A stretch of DNA of 64,000 nucleotides from Piscicola geometra (taxonomy: Eukaryota; Annelida; Clitellata; Hirudinida; Piscicolidae), in NCBI GenBank assembly GCA_943735955.1, contig OX030957.1:5424301-5488300 (forward strand), read 5' to 3'. The stretch's first letter is position 1. Every line of letters begins with the position of its first letter. Below the pieces are notes generated by a model that saw only the letters and a program-made list of their open reading frames with translations, was not told the DNA's origin and searched no databases. Shown piece by piece: positions 42,169 to 57,030 of the stretch. The position numbers were made by a program, and so were the translations under genes.

Positions 42169-43237
42169 TTAGTTCTTATCGCTTAAAAGTTGCTTAGAGA
42201 TGTCTTCGTGCTTCATTTGTGTGAGTGTTTTCTTCAGATCTTCGATCAGACTGGGTGAGTTCTTGTTGGCTTCCTTCCACACCCACAGCACCTTGAAACT
42301 CTTCTCGTGTCTTGCACCCACGTAGTTTTCGAGTTCATCTAATTCTTCTTTTTCCACCTTCAAGTTCTCTCCAAGGAGTCTCCATTCATCGCTTAACTTT
42401 TTCGCAAGCAAAAGAAGAACCTTGTTGTCGATCGGTTCTGAGAAGGATGTGATTTAATTTGAACATATGAGAATCTCATTAAAGCTGCTTCTGCCATTAT
42501 ACTCATTATTTATTAAAAATTTGATTTTTAAGAATATAAAAAATACAATTGTGACTTAAGCCAACACCTTTGTCTTGATCAGGAACCTCAATACGCTTTT
42601 TTCGCAAGGAAGGTTTTGCAGACAAATTGGTCTTTTTGTTTTGGCGATATTTATCTACAAAAGATTAATGATTCTTAATAGATTAAGGATGACAAATGGC
42701 CTACTTTTAATTAAAGATGAAACAATGTGAGATTGAGAAGTAACTTGACGAACCATTGGTCATGAAGAGAACTTCTTGAGCGATTTCGTCCATCTCGGTG
42801 GCTCTGAGAGCATCGATCAGCTTGGAGATGTGGAAGAGGCTTCCAGAAAGTTCCTTCCATACCATCAAGGCTCTGTAACCCTGGATGAGTGGCTTGTGTT
42901 CTTCAATGGCTTTGAGTTCTTGCTCGTAAACCTCTTCTTTCTGGCTCTTCATCAGCTCTTTGAACACTGGCTTCCACTCACTTCCAAGCTCCTGGGCCAC
43001 CCGTCGGAAGATGGTTATGGTCTTGTGAAGGTCGTCTCCGTCGTGCACTAGCTGCAGGTCCGGCAGGACGATGTTTCGGGACATTCTCTTCTCGAAGGAA
43101 TCGTTGAACTCCCTGTCCATCCGCATGAGGTTTTGGTCCAAGGGAGCGTCCATCACGACCACTCTCGCCAAGTACTCGTCGTAGTCCAGCCCTTCGCCGC
43201 TTTCCTGCGCAACTCCGTTAGATGTTGGTGTAGCCAT
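42169..43237 (-). CDS. Tandem death-domain protein, 279 aa, 3 exons
   Basis: Exons 43237-42754, 42654-42568 and 42437-42169 (stop TAA), joined in phase 1 both times. Two death domains are visible. DD1 (about residues 73-157) has AQELGSEWKPVFKEL, a central charged helix, and ALMVWKELSGS...LIDALRATEMDEIAQEVL. DD2 (about 195-275) has AKKLSDEWRLLGENL, VLWVWKEANKNSP and LKKTLTQMKHEDISKQLL. Both keep the helix-1/2 Trp and the late Trp typical of the fold. A short Lys/Arg-rich linker (RKKRIEV) lies between, and the first 70 residues are acidic and unrecognised. There is no membrane segment, kinase, caspase or DED, so it looks like a cytosolic adaptor that pairs with other death-domain proteins. I cannot match it to a named family; FADD and MyD88 differ in layout. 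Confidence 0.88.
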
Positions 43238-43363
43238 TCGCTAAAAGATTTAATGATCAAGAAAAAAGTGTGTTTAATACTTCTTAAAAGCGCTTGTATT
43301 AATAGGTTTTAAAGGCTCGCTTAAGTTTGATTTAGTCAGCTGCACTTGAAGTCTCAGTATGAC

Positions 43364-43371
43364 ATTATATA
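43364..43371 (-). promoter_or_regulatory. Candidate TATA box of the death-domain gene
   Basis: TATATAAT on the minus strand, about 125 bp before the start codon. Position and context (GCCTATATAATG) fit a core promoter. Confidence 0.45.
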
Positions 43372-43379
43372 GGCTTGCA

Positions 43380-46300
43380 TGGTGCAGCCTGCGTTATAAT
43401 CACAGCTTATCAATCTAATGCATGTGTTTACTGTATTCTTTGCCTTTCCGATGACGAATTCACTTATTCAGAAAACACACATACTGAAGACTAGAAATAC
43501 TATGCTGCCTTTACGGCATATGATATACCTGAATGATTGAGTCAGGTATACTTTAATTGATTGGAAATTATTACTGTACCATGTGTTTCAAATGCTTCTA
43601 TTAATATAGCTTTGTCTGTAGTCCACTCCGATGTGATAAGTTCAATACATTTTTTATAGATATGCCTTTATCAGCTTCATCATATAGCCTATATGTATCA
43701 ATGATATATTGTATCATGATCACTACATATGCATACAAAAGCACAACCCAATTGCGAGGCTAATTCACAGTCTCGAATGAATTTCTTTGAATGTGACTTT
43801 AAGACGCAATAAATCGGAGTTATTTCCGTTCGAAGACGCCTCTGTGCATTGTCAGCTCTCAGCACTGCGTCTTTTTCGACGTCAGCAGGCCTTAGTTGAC
43901 ATTGTAACTCGATTGAGTATTAATAGATCAATGCAATAAAAGAGATATATAAAAAAGTTGAATGAAAGACATTTAAAAAGTCTAATTAAAAAGAATTTCG
44001 ATAAACATCATTTGGTAAATGGTATTTTGAAAAGTCTGAGAAAGTTATTATCGATCGGTAGATGTCATGATGTGATGGCGTTTCTTGGAAAGGAAATTAC
44101 TCACAAACGAAGATTTTGAAAAGCTCACCAAGTCAAATGATGGGAAATGCCAGAAGATCACTTTCAAAGACTTATTTATTTTTATTTCGGCGGTGATAAG
44201 AAAGCAGGGATGGTTAAAGTAAATTGTTTCAGTTTTTAATCGAGCCCTATACCAGTTCCTAAGGTTATCATTAAGCTTAAATGCAAATAATCAGTTAGCT
44301 TTCGAATTAATGTTTACAAGTAAAAGGAAAGACATATTTAATTTTTATATATTCACCAGAATACCCTAACCATCGTCATCACTATTCATCAAGATATCAA
44401 GCCATTCTCTTAATAATTTAATTGCAGCCCATTGCACGCCACTTGAACTTTTTATATATTGAAAAGTCCATGATACGTCATTTTAAAACTCAAATAATTA
44501 TCGTCTTCAGTATAACCACACCAACATTTTCTCATATAAAATCTTCATCTTCCCCTCTTTACCACAATAACACATCATCGTTTGGCTTTATGGTTAGTTA
44601 TTGGCGTTCAAAGATGTGTAAGGTCCTCTCTTACATCACTTCATAATTTTTTTCCCTTGCGCTTCATCGGTTTGGAGCGAGGACCAGTTTACGCTCACCA
44701 ATCTCACTCTTTCGTCATCATCTTCATCGAGTGGCCGCAGATAAGAGGTCGAGAGGCTTCTCTTCCTGCGGAACGACGGAATGACTCCTCCACACCTTTC
44801 GGTCATTGCTCATGATTCTAACTGGTCGACTTGATGCGATGGCTGTCCTGGATCGATATACAACGAGATTTGTAGTCGGTATAAATCCTTGGTCTGGCAT
44901 GATGTGTTTGTGTTTTCGTCGCAGACTCTCACAACAGTTTCATCGGAGGAAACTCGTAGGCAATGGTCAGTATGTGTGAGTTGGTGATTTCGAGCTATTT
45001 TGCTGATTTTTGTAGAAAGCCTCATTGCTGATGTGTTTACTGAACTGTTGGAATCTCCGATGGCAAGTCTTTGCGAAAACTTAAAGCCTCTTCCACAATG
45101 CTGCCGTGAGTATCTAAGACTCGCAGCCATAGAGGCAAAGATGGCTTGAAAAAGGTGAATCTTGAAATATATTTTCAGCTTTGGTGGTGCAGAATCTTTT
45201 GTAGCTTCGGGAAGGCTGTCCATGCGAACTCTCCATGTCCAGGAAAGAAAAGGAGTCATTTGAAAAAGTGAAACAACCATTGCATGAAGAATTGACTTTT
45301 TCTAGAATTTTTCTTTTCCGTCGCAGTTTAAATCTTACACGAAGCAGATTTTGTCTTTTTTTAGTTTTTAACTTCAAGTTAAAGTCTTTCATTACCAATG
45401 TCAAGTCAATGATCATACGGTTAAAGTGTCGGTTGTACATTGGCGTTTTTCTCTACAAAATTCTTAATTTCATTGTCAAATCAATCATCATCACTACCTA
45501 CGCGCCAACACAAAAGGCGCCAATATTGTTTTAAAGATCATTATTTATTTTCATTATATAGTCGCTGTGATCGACATTGCGGTCTTATGTAAGAGCCTCT
45601 GTGTCTAGCTCCTTCTTACGCAAGCCAACACGTAATCAAAGGTATTTCTGCATTGGGGCCTCTGTAGATGCCTTTTGTGGGCTGTTAGTCAAGGCACTTG
45701 CCCAGCCGTTATCAACTGGGTGTATTATTTGTCGTGTGCAGCAACTATTTAAAAAATATAATTAAAGAATAGTTTATGCGTTTTAGTTGTACAATTAATA
45801 TTGATTAAATTGATTTGGATATTCATAGAAAAAGTCAATAAAGTTAATTAAAAACTGAATAAACCTAATATTACAATTGATGTTGTTATTATTAGTTCTT
45901 TGTTTATTATTATTAGTTCTCTGTTGTTATTACTATTATTAGTTCTCTGTTATAATTATTTTTGTTTTTTTAGTTATTATTATTGTTTTTTTTAGTTATT
46001 ATTTTTGTTTTTTTTGAGTTATTATTTTTGTTTTTCTAGTTCTTATTTTGTTTTTCTAGTTCTTATTTTGTTTTTCTAGTTCTTATTTTGTTTTTCTAGT
46101 TATTATTTTTATTAAAAACTCATGTTATGACTTACATAAACACGTATCATAGTGAAGTGGCAGATCAAAAGATTTCCAAAAAAAGAGTTTGTAAGGAAGA
46201 ACAGGTGTGAGAGGGGTGGTTGTCCGATGAGTAGGTGGATGGATGGAGGGTGGGATGGATGTGGAAAACCTATTTGAAGAGTTGAGAAGCTAAATTTTTT

Positions 46301-49300
46301 TCAAGTATAAGAATGATATGATAGAATAAAATTTATTTTGATTAATGAAAATTTAAATGAGTGTATGAAAAAGTGTTTTCTGGGGTTGAATGGTTACAGA
46401 TGAATAGGAAGGTGTGTGTTAAATTTTTTCTAAAGTATAAAAATAAAAATATATAAAAAATAATTTTTTAATCAATGGAAAAAGTAGATTGATTTATGGA
46501 AAAGGGAATAAAGTCTTTGTATTTTTTGCGGTTGAATGGTTAGAGATGAATGGATGCAAACTCATGAGCACCGATGGGGTACTTCTAATCGCTCCACTGC
46601 CTTCTGAGTGACCATCCAGTCTAGGAGATAATGATGACAGTCTATTTTTATTCATCTAGAATAAATAAAAGTATTAAAAAATCAAAATATAATTTAACAT
46701 AATATTTACATTTTCCTTATTTTTATTGCTATCATCGATAAGAAAAGATTGTCATCATTATGGTGAAATCGGTGCCTTTACCTTTGTTTTTTTCTTAAAA
46801 TTAAAAAAAGACCTGCATAGTTCAATGTTTTACAATTTTTTTCTATAAAAAAAATATGCAAATACTAAAATAATACAATAATTATCTTGTAAAAATACAA
46901 AAGGCAAAAACATCAAAAAGTCGAAATTACGAAACAATATGGCTGCAGTGACATAGAGGCGTTCTGGAGGTAGCTAATTGTGGCTGGTTTGCTGACCTCG
47001 CCTGCGCAATAGTCCTAATGGTCCCGTATGCGGTCGTCTCTAATCGGGCAAGCTTGTGCAATCACCAGCAGTTCTCTCTCTCCTTGCAGGTCTTGTAATC
47101 ATCGCTTGTGATGTAATAACTTTGTGGTTTATGCCGAATGTCTCTTGTCTTTGTGATGGAGTAATGCGTGATTAAGCGGTTTGTACTGAGATTAATGAAT
47201 CTTTTATTAAAAATAATTTATCGATTCAATGTACAAGAAGAATGCATGATGAGTTTCATGCATTACTATGTTAGCAATTTTTGTAACGAATTTATGTTGC
47301 ATGTGGCAAACAATAAAATGGTCGTTATTGATTGCCTAACGGGCACAAATCATAACACGCTTCTCAGCTATAAAAATACTCCAGTCTCGTAAAATAAATT
47401 CCAACGAGAGCATAAAAAGTAAATAAAAATAATAACTAAAAAATCTATAATTATTTCAGTTAAGACCTGAAATCGTTTCAAATTTCCACACAAGTCAAAG
47501 TATCTCACCGCCACTGTACACTCTCAAGTATGAAAGGCGAATAAATTCGCTCGATTGTTTGACATTTGGAGGTAATAAAACGCACATAAACTTCCAAGAC
47601 CGCCCACACCAGAATCATTCTTCGGTGCTGTCATCATCGCCATCAGCTATCTCATCGTAAAAGAGCCATTAACGCTGGAGGATCCTTAACTTCGTCATTC
47701 TCACTTCTACATCGTCTCCCTGCCATTACGTTGTGTTTTCCGCTTTAAAAGGTTTTGATGATAGTTTCGGAGGTATTCGTTTTTTCGTTTATGTTTAAAA
47801 AAAGAATTTATTTATGAGCCTGGGCTCAATGCAAAACTCCCAAACACCATTCACTTATCACTTTTATAAGTCTAATACACAAAAATTGAATCAAAAAGTA
47901 TAAAATACAAAGATTGATCTATAAAAGTACCATTTTAACTTCTTCTAAGCTGGTGTGTAAGCGTTGGAAGAACTGCATGAGATGTTATCACATATGTTGA
48001 TTTATCCCTCATAAAACCCCATACATACCAAATACCACACTTACATGAATGACTGTGTGTTTGTGAGGTTAATTGTATGTGTATGTGTTTATGCTCCCTG
48101 TATTTATGTATCTCTTGTTTTATGCGTTTTCCGTGTTTATGTGGTTTCGTATGTATACCACAAAATTTTTATTATTCTTTATTAATGCATAAATTAACAT
48201 ATTTTTCTTTTTATCGGTTCTGAAGTATATTCTTAAGATAACACATGTGTGTACGTGTATAAATACTCATGTGCGTGTGAGTAATGAGAGAGTGTCAATA
48301 AGGGTTTGCAATTAAGAATGGGGTGTCAGTTGGTCGAACCTAGGGTTTTTAATTGAAGAGTCATAAAGGTCACTCTGACGTTTGTGGCAGTTTTTTGTAT
48401 GTGTGTTTATTAGTGTGTTTGCGTGAGTTTGTATTTTTAATAACAATTACCTATATATGTGTGCAAAGTAGAGAATGATTATAAATTATATAAAACAATA
48501 AAATTGTAAGAAAGAAAAAGATTTAAAGATTCTGTATTTGTAGTTTATTTTGTCTCTGCTTGTGCCCATGTGTAAACACGTGTCTTTTTGTTTGTGTGTA
48601 ATCATGAAGCTAAAATGGTTTTCTCATAAGTAATTTTTTTAAATCTGAAAATGTATCTTTTTCAAGTAATCATGCCCACCACCGCTGTGTGACAGGTGCT
48701 GGTGCCGTGGCATGAACGGCTCTCTTTGCTTGAATGTGAACCCTGGAGAGATGCATGCTTGAGTATTTGGTTGGAGTCGAATTCCGTTTCAAGTCATTTT
48801 TAAGTTTTGTATATATATATAGCAAGTTTGAATTCGAAAGAGTTTATTTATTAAACGAGGAACTGACTTTTTTTTCATAATAATTTATTAATTAGTAAAA
48901 TCCGCTTATTCGTTTTTTTCCACAAACATTCACACGCCATGTATTTTATGGCAGCTCTATATCCATCAGGGACCTGCCCTTACAACACAGATCACAAAAT
49001 CACACTAAATCAAACACACATAAATGAGAAAACATAAATTAAAACACACACATATAAACATAAATATACCTCAAAAAATAGTTTTCAATAAACCAAATAA
49101 ATACCCAAATACGCACACATAGAATTCCATTAACCTCCAAATAGGGAAACGTCATAGTCTCTCCATACAGACACATTAACACTTTCATTCCATCGGCAAT
49201 AAATACGAAATTAAACCGTCATAAAATGTGTTACGAATGCAAGACGAGCGAGCGAGGAATTATAATTGTTTCAGGGGGATTTCATTCACACCTCACATTA

Positions 49301-51160
49301 TCTCTCGCGTTATCTCTTCGAAAGCATCAGACTTGATAATGTTTTTGATTGTTTCCTTCGAGCTATGGAACGCGCCAAGGTTTCCTTCATTTTAAAAGAT
49401 GCATTTTTACAGAATTTATATTCTAAAACTTGAAACAATTCTTCCCAAAACCAAAGCTGACAAGCAAACAACATGCAGTCACCTCCATGCCGGGAATGCA
49501 CCCCGACGAATCCAAAGTTTCATAACCTCAATTCGGCTTCTTGTTTGCGGGTTGAATTCCGTTGGGCCTTCAGAATCGTTCGTGATTGTTTTTAACAGAG
49601 TATACAATGTACACTATACATGTTTTTGTGTTTGTGTGTGCTTGTTTATATTTTTTGTAATTGTGCTAGTGTGTATGTATATTTGTGTATTTTTGGTGTG
49701 TATGTGTGTTTGTATGTATGTGTGTTTGTATGTATAGGTGTGGGCGAAATTATGAAGCATATTGATAACAATCAAAGAACATCAACATTTCAAACGACGA
49801 ATCTCACTAACCCGAGGCACAATTCACAAGATTATCAGAGGTTACAAGCCGTTGAAAAATCATTAAAGGGCATCAAAATCAGAAAAAAATAAATAATTAA
49901 AAGTATGCTAAATTAACTTGAAACTAATGATATAAATTAAAATCAAAATAAATATTAAGAAAAATCATTAAAATATATATAAAAGTTCTAAATTCATAAT
50001 TCTTATTAATATTTGTTCTTTGAAACCTGATCCAGACACATCTCTCAGCGGAATGTAACCTGCAGGGTCACCTTTGAGCCGTGGTGTGAGGTCACTCGCT
50101 CCATCCATCCACGCCCTCTTTCCTCAGAAATCCTCTTTTATTCTTTACATCCCGTTTGTTTAGTTTTTGGTTTTTATATTTTGGTTTTTTCATATAGTTT
50201 TTGATTTTGATTTTTTTTTAAATCTAGTTTTCGATTGAACTTTATATTCAGCTAAATTTTTTTTAATAAACAATTTTTGAACTTTTAAAATATTTACAAA
50301 TATTTGAACACACGTAAATGTTTTAATTAATTATTTTTATTATTTCTTACTTCACACACTAATCATCCTGTTCTTACAACTCACCAACCCTTTTTCTTAA
50401 CCTTACACACTCAATCATCCGCACTTGTAAAAATAATTCGTCATTTAAAGAAGATATTTATCCTATTTTTTTTAAACATATTTGTGAGATTTTTTCATTC
50501 ATTTTTAAATATCCATTAAGCCACCATCAATCTCGTCTTTCCTTTCTCAATAAATCAGCACCGTACCACCACTGCATCTCTCACAAGAGCTTCGTCAGTT
50601 CCGATTTCCATTGTGAGTAACTCTTAATGTGTCTCGCATAGATGACACATCGTCCCGACTCACACAAGCTGTTGCTTGCTTCCAGCATAAAATCCTATTT
50701 CCCATGAGTTTCCCTTCATTCTTGGCGACATTTTAAAGTGGATAGGCAGATAAGATGGTCTATTAAAGAAACTTGAATGTTAAGTTCCGCGTTCGGAATT
50801 TCTTGAATCATTTAAAGTGTGTTGTTGAAAATGATGATAAATGCAATGGAGAGATATGATGGTGATTGATGAGAGCGAAGATGGAAGAGGAAAGAAGATG
50901 TGATAAATTTACAGTATCTTCGAGATGTATGTTTAAATAATTAAACAATTGCAGCTGAATTGATGGTATAGAGATAGCAAGATGATTTCTGACATATAAA
51001 TCAAATTGGATTAAAGTGATGAATTAAATTTTTTTATTTATTTTATAGTTTTTTAAGATGAATAATTTTGAGTCATTAATGCGATATTAATGTAAAAAAG
51101 ACTGCTAACATACTTTTGAATTGAGGTCTTCTGAATCTCATTAAGAGATACAAACTGTGT
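43380..51160. other. Gene-poor AT-rich DNA
   Basis: No gene supported. A minus-strand frame at 44810-45280 (156 codons, ending LYIDPGQPSHQVDQLES) lies in a GC-richer patch (44640-45300) but shows no domain. Diverged TTTTTCTAGTTCTTATTTTG repeats occur at 46025-46105. Patches at 46940-47110 and 48670-48780 are more GC-rich and non-coding. Confidence 0.5.
46022..46105. repeat. ~19-bp tandem repeat, about 4 copies
   Basis: Repeats of GTTTTTCTAGTTCTTATTTT at the end of a longer degenerate ATTATTAGTTCT stretch starting near 45885. Confidence 0.8.
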
Positions 51161-51174
51161 CTTCACTTCACGTC

Positions 51175-51562
<388 letters not shown>

Positions 51563-52289
51563 ACAAGAGATACTTACAGATCAGCCTATAACCCAGATAC
51601 AACACCGATATTTATTTAGCGCATAGTTCACAGAGTTTCAAGGATCTTGCGCACATCACAGGTGCCACTTGAAACAAGAAGCCTCAGGGTGGATTGGCCT
51701 CAACCACTTTTCCAGCGTTGCTCAAGTGCGTTTGAGAATAAACCGAGTGGCGGGAAGTGTCGTTATTCCGAATAACTTATTCGTCATCTGAAAGGGAGAG
51801 TAATCATTTTAGAAATTTGTTTTTGAATGGGAATTAATGGGTCGTTTTTGTGTTTTATTTGGGGTCAACGACACGTCTTTATGCATTCGAGTGTCTTTAT
51901 ACTTTGCAGTTCCAGAACCCGTCAAAAACCAACGATTCGGAGTTTGACTGGCTGGTGCGTGGTTGGCGGGCCGAATTCCATAACAGTACGGCACGTTAGT
52001 GTCGACTTCGTGTCTTTCATAAGGGAATTGAATAAGCTTCTATATTTATAGGTTGCGTTTCAAAATGTATTTCATAGGAAACTTTAGATTCTTTTAAAGT
52101 CCATTTATTCATGTATAAATACCTTACTTTTCCGAATTAATCATGCTCCTCTTATCTTGTTACTGTAGAGTTGGAACCAAGTTGATATTTCATTATCGCG
52201 CCTTTTTGTTTAGATTTATTGTCTCAGTAGATAACTGATTGTGGCTGTATAGTTGATTCTTTACTTTGCTAGGGCTGATGCTCTTTGTG

Positions 52290-52530
52290 GTGGTGATGAT
52301 GATGTTGTTGGCAGTACTGATGATGATACATGATGATGTCTATAATGGTGGTGATGATGATGGTGATGATGATGGTGATGATGATGGTGATGATGATGGT
52401 GATGATGATGGTGATAATGATGGTGATGATGATGGTGATGGTGATGTTGATGGTGATGATGATGGTAATGATGATGGTGATGATGATGGTGATAATGGTG
52501 GAAATGATGAAGGATATGATGATGATGATA
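52290..52530. repeat. GATGATGATGGT tandem tract
   Basis: A 12-bp pattern (GATGATGATGGT) repeated for about 150 bp, flanked by more irregular GAT/GGT triplets. An Asp/Gly frame of 128 codons spans it; I do not consider it a gene. Confidence 0.9.
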
Positions 52531-52539
52531 GTTGGGAGA

Positions 52540-55500
52540 ATAATAATGGTGCTGATCGGGGTTGTACCTCTAATAGTGGTTTTAAGAAAATATTTAGGAT
52601 TTTAAGAACGAAGAAGATGAAAATAATGGCGAAGATTATGAAATTTAGATAAAATTAAGATTGCTTTTTGATAAGTTTATCCTGATTTGATCAATATTAT
52701 TTAAAATTATATTTAAAATTCAATTACTTATTTATAAAACTATTTTTACGGATAAAATCTCGATTTGTCTAGGGGTCTGATGTTCAGAACTTTTATTTTG
52801 TGACTTATTGTAGCCTACAATTTGTAGGACTTATTTTATGACACTGTCAACATGACAAGATGTTATCTTATGAGCTTTGACTTGACAATTTGATTTAGTT
52901 CCTTTTTTAGTGAAGAAAAAAAATCAAATTTGACATTTTTTTTATTTTAAAACCGAAGTTAAGAGAAATTAATTTATATACAATTATGTAAATAGTCACA
53001 AAAATAATATGAACAGAAAATGTCGTATCAAAATAGTAATTTTCATTCATCAAAAATACTTTGATAACATAAAAAATAATTTAGATGTGTATGTATACAT
53101 ATGATGGACGGATTGTCATTTGTAAATACTCTTAGTTTATTCTCTGAGAAATTCTTATCACGAAATATTGGTATAAAAAGATAATTTGGCAAAAGCGTAA
53201 CACACAAAGCGACCATAGTTACAAATAGGTTACAATTTTTGTCGAAAATACAAAAATATAAAATACATGTAAAGTCGAAAAACGTGGAAAATATAAATTC
53301 ATGATATGAAGTATAGCGTACAAAAATAATCAGCTAAGCTTCAAAAATAGTTTTTAACATTTTATAAATAAAGCATCTGAAAAGATTTTAAACATGGAAT
53401 AAATAAAAATAGTTTCTAAATTCAAAGCGACATTAAAAATAATTTCAATTGATGTAGCAGTAATTTGAAACAGTATAAAAATGTCAATCGTGGGTATTGG
53501 AGTGAAGGGTCGGCTTGCAGTCTGACAGACGCCTAAAAGTCATGTCTTCTGAAGGGTTTAGATTTTTTATTGAGAAATAATTCAGAAAAAGTATATTAAT
53601 ATAATATTTATTTATTCAATATTCAATGTAACTAATTTTTTTACTCATTTAATATTCAAATTAAATAAATTGTATACACTTTTTCCTAATTTTATCAACT
53701 GTTCTCTCAACTACAAGGGCCTCTCAAAACTAAACAAAACATCGGATTTTATGATGGATGTAAGAAAAAACCGGTAATAAAAGTTATTTATATACAGATT
53801 CGTAATGCAGAAGAAATTAAATAAAGAATAGATGCCAACTAGATGAAGAATTCAGATATCGTATGTCTAAGAAAGAAAATAAGAGTGGTAGAGATTATGA
53901 AAGGTCCTCAAGGCAGCGTCTAAGTTTTCAAAAAGCTTCAGACAAGATGTCTGTGAGCACATGTTTTGACATGTAAGAAGATTAATAACCCACATTGTTG
54001 CGCGCTACAGAATGTGCCGATTTTGCAAAGATTGTGTGGTAAGTACAGGCTTTTGATGAACTCTTACTAAAGCGGTAATAAAGTTTCCTAATTGGAAGCA
54101 CACTTGGATTATTAAAGCAGATAAAGGCCGCTTGCCCGTCCAAACAAAGCATGGACACATTAAAGGAGGCATTGATGGCGCCTCTTGTGTGCTTAATAAA
54201 ACACATACACGCATAACTTCTTTGTGTGTTTTAAAATAAATTCAGGGGGATGTGTGTATTTTTTTATTTAAAAAAATGATTTTTGGTGTTTCCGTTTATT
54301 TACAAGTTTTCTTGTGTTTTCCTTTATAAGTTTGTTGGCTCTTTTGTACACCTCGTTGATGTTCGACTAATTGAAATGATGAATATTCATGAAAGGTCTC
54401 TAAAACGGCGATTGAATAATTAGGTGGAGCTAATGACCAGAATAAGTCATTTGGTGACTTCACGCGTGTGTACTCAAACGCGATTTTCACATCTCATTAT
54501 CAAAAGGCAATTTCAATTATTCGTCGCTTAAGAAAATGTACAATTAATTAGTAAAGCTATTAATATTAATCTAAACAATTTCAAAATTAATTATCAAAAC
54601 TATTATTATTTATCTAATAAATCTCAAAATGATTTATTAAAACTATTTTTATTTGTTACCCAAATGCAACCAACCATCACTCTAGCCTCTCTTGCACCGA
54701 TCATACAGTCCCGTTGTAGCATTGCATTAAGGATGGAAGCGTTCAGATGCAAGAGTCTCCATAATGAATGGCACATGCGTCCCTAATTAAAAGATCCAAC
54801 ACACTTTCATCATCATCGATCCTTTACAACTCCTCACATATCCATCTATGGATTTATTTGGTGAGCACTTAATGTATTTGAGACTGTAATTTCATGCATA
54901 GTTTTTAGCTTTTATCGCATCGTCAGTATTTCCAATCGATTTTTCAAATTTTCCCAGCCTTTGTCCGTCTTCCAGGATTTTCCCACATAATTAAAAAAAG
55001 GCTTTGTACAGGCCCTACTGCTGCCTCGTTTGATCTCTGCTCCCCTCGTTGCATCAACATACTCCATCTTTCCTTCATCCCAGATTCTCCATCCTTCATC
55101 CCTTTATCACACCATTTCTTCTTCTTTCTACCTTTTCATTTCTTTACTTCACAATTATTATTCAGTTCATTTTAACGTGATTTTTGAGTCTTATCGTTAC
55201 ATTTCTTTCATAAACTCTTTAAACTATTGAATTTGATAATCTAAAAAGATTTATAGAAAAACAGGCTATTTTTAAACAGACTATACTTACAGACCATAGT
55301 CTATACATGTAGAAATGACAGCGTATCTATGAAGTAAATGAAGCGAAACTTCAGACGCGTGTTTACAGAACGGTATCTTAATTTGCAGGCATCAAAGGCA
55401 ATTTGCTGTAATACTTAAAAGCTAATCGAATAAACAATCTGTCTCGTTGAGTTTGATTAATAAGGCAAGTTGATGTGCTGATTCCTGTGCAAGCAAGACT

Positions 55501-56905
55501 ATGTTAGCTCTGTTCACTTCATCAGTTCCATTTTTTAATGTTTTTCAGAAGGATATGATTGATTTTCTCCCATTTTGTGCAAGGCCTCTTCTAGTTAATA
55601 ACCCATTTGAAAATGAAAATTATTTTTTAACTATGCTAATTTTGAAAAATATGTTTGGTAGGTTCGGTGAATAAATTTTTCTTCTTTCAAGGTTGTGTGA
55701 ATCGGATGCTTTTTATGAATAAGCAATGTGGGAAAGTAATTATAAGTTCGTGGAAAAGATGCCTTCCAAAAAAGTGTAAAAAAATTTAACAGAGGTTTTT
55801 AGAATGTATGAGTGTATACAAATAATGAGAATTCTGTATTTTAAAGAAAAAATAAGGCTATTTAAAATGTATTAATATTGAACCTCAATAAATTAGGAAA
55901 ATCTGTTACATTGCAAAAATATGTTTTTGTTTAACTAGAAAAAAATTTCCCACGACATGAATGTGCGGGAGGTTCACAGAGAAGGTCATGATTCACGGTC
56001 CTAAGTCATCCATCAAGAAAAAAGTTTTGGCCTTAAATTTGTTTCTGTAACTCATCATTTATAAATTTCTTTGATAAAAGTATTTGTTGAAATATTTTAA
56101 TTAATATTTTAAATTAAATAATAATAAATTACTTACTACAAAGATTGTGTTAACATTTTAGTCTAAATAAATACTCCCTTAGAGTTTATTTTCACAAGTT
56201 CAAGTTCGTTTAATTCAATATTACATTACATATCTCCATACCAGTTACAATATATCATAGTGAGATATCTAACAAGAAATCTGTTAGTTCATACTTATGT
56301 CTTTATGTTTGTATGAACTAACACACCAACACACACTTAAGGCATTCTCAGACGTAAACACACACACGTACAGATAAATACATCCAGAAAACTTCAAAGA
56401 AATCTCAAACAAAAAGTTATCTTCCCGGAAGCTTGAGAGACTTTTGCAATTCTTCATTTTTATCTTAATTACCCAAAAACCTCTCGGAAAGACCTCATAA
56501 GTGGGAGTGCCCGAAGGCTCAAAGAGACGCTAGGGTGTTGACGGATGAGGCTCAGTTAGCTACAAAGGAGGAGATAAGAGTGGAGGAGCAAGGCATAGAT
56601 CATGGCGCTTATATAACGCTGGGAACTTCATGATTTATCGCTTGAGAATATGTAGGTGTGTTTTATAAACTTAAAAAAACTATATATTTTTTAATGAATT
56701 AAATCACATTTAGATTTTTAAGTTTTAATCATTTTAGGTTCACAAACTATGAAATTATGATATGATAATTGCAGGACAGAGAAGTAGGACTGATAAGAAA
56801 TGAGGAGTGATCTATTAAGGCTGATTAGAGAGGCATGACTTGCGGTATAAAGAATTAAGTAAATGATTAACTAGTCTTCAAAGAAGCCACTGTTTACAAG
56901 AACTA
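52540..56905. other. Gene-poor AT-rich DNA
   Basis: No coding sequence supported. Moderately GC-rich patches at 54050-54190 and 54660-54790 are not coding on either strand. They could be regulatory for the adjacent CIP/KIP gene, but nothing in them is diagnostic. Confidence 0.5.
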
Positions 56906-56906
56906 C

Positions 56907-56912
56907 TTTATT
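56907..56912 (-). terminator. Candidate polyadenylation signal of CIP/KIP gene
   Basis: AATAAA on the minus strand about 120 nt after the stop codon. Confidence 0.55.
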
Positions 56913-57030
56913 AATTGACTAAACCACATTGGATTTACAAAAGAAATCAATTCAAAAAGTTTTCAAAGTAATAAATCAATGTGGATTAAAAAGAATATTA
57001 TTAAAATATACAGACCTTGTCTTGAGGTAA

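Noticed and set aside
44810..45280. 156-codon minus-strand frame in a GC-richer patch
   Set aside because: No domain or convincing splice context; overlapping frames of similar length exist on both strands.
52266..52652. Asp/Gly-rich 128-codon frame
   Set aside because: Translation of the GATGATGATGGT repeat; the flanking parts have no coding character.
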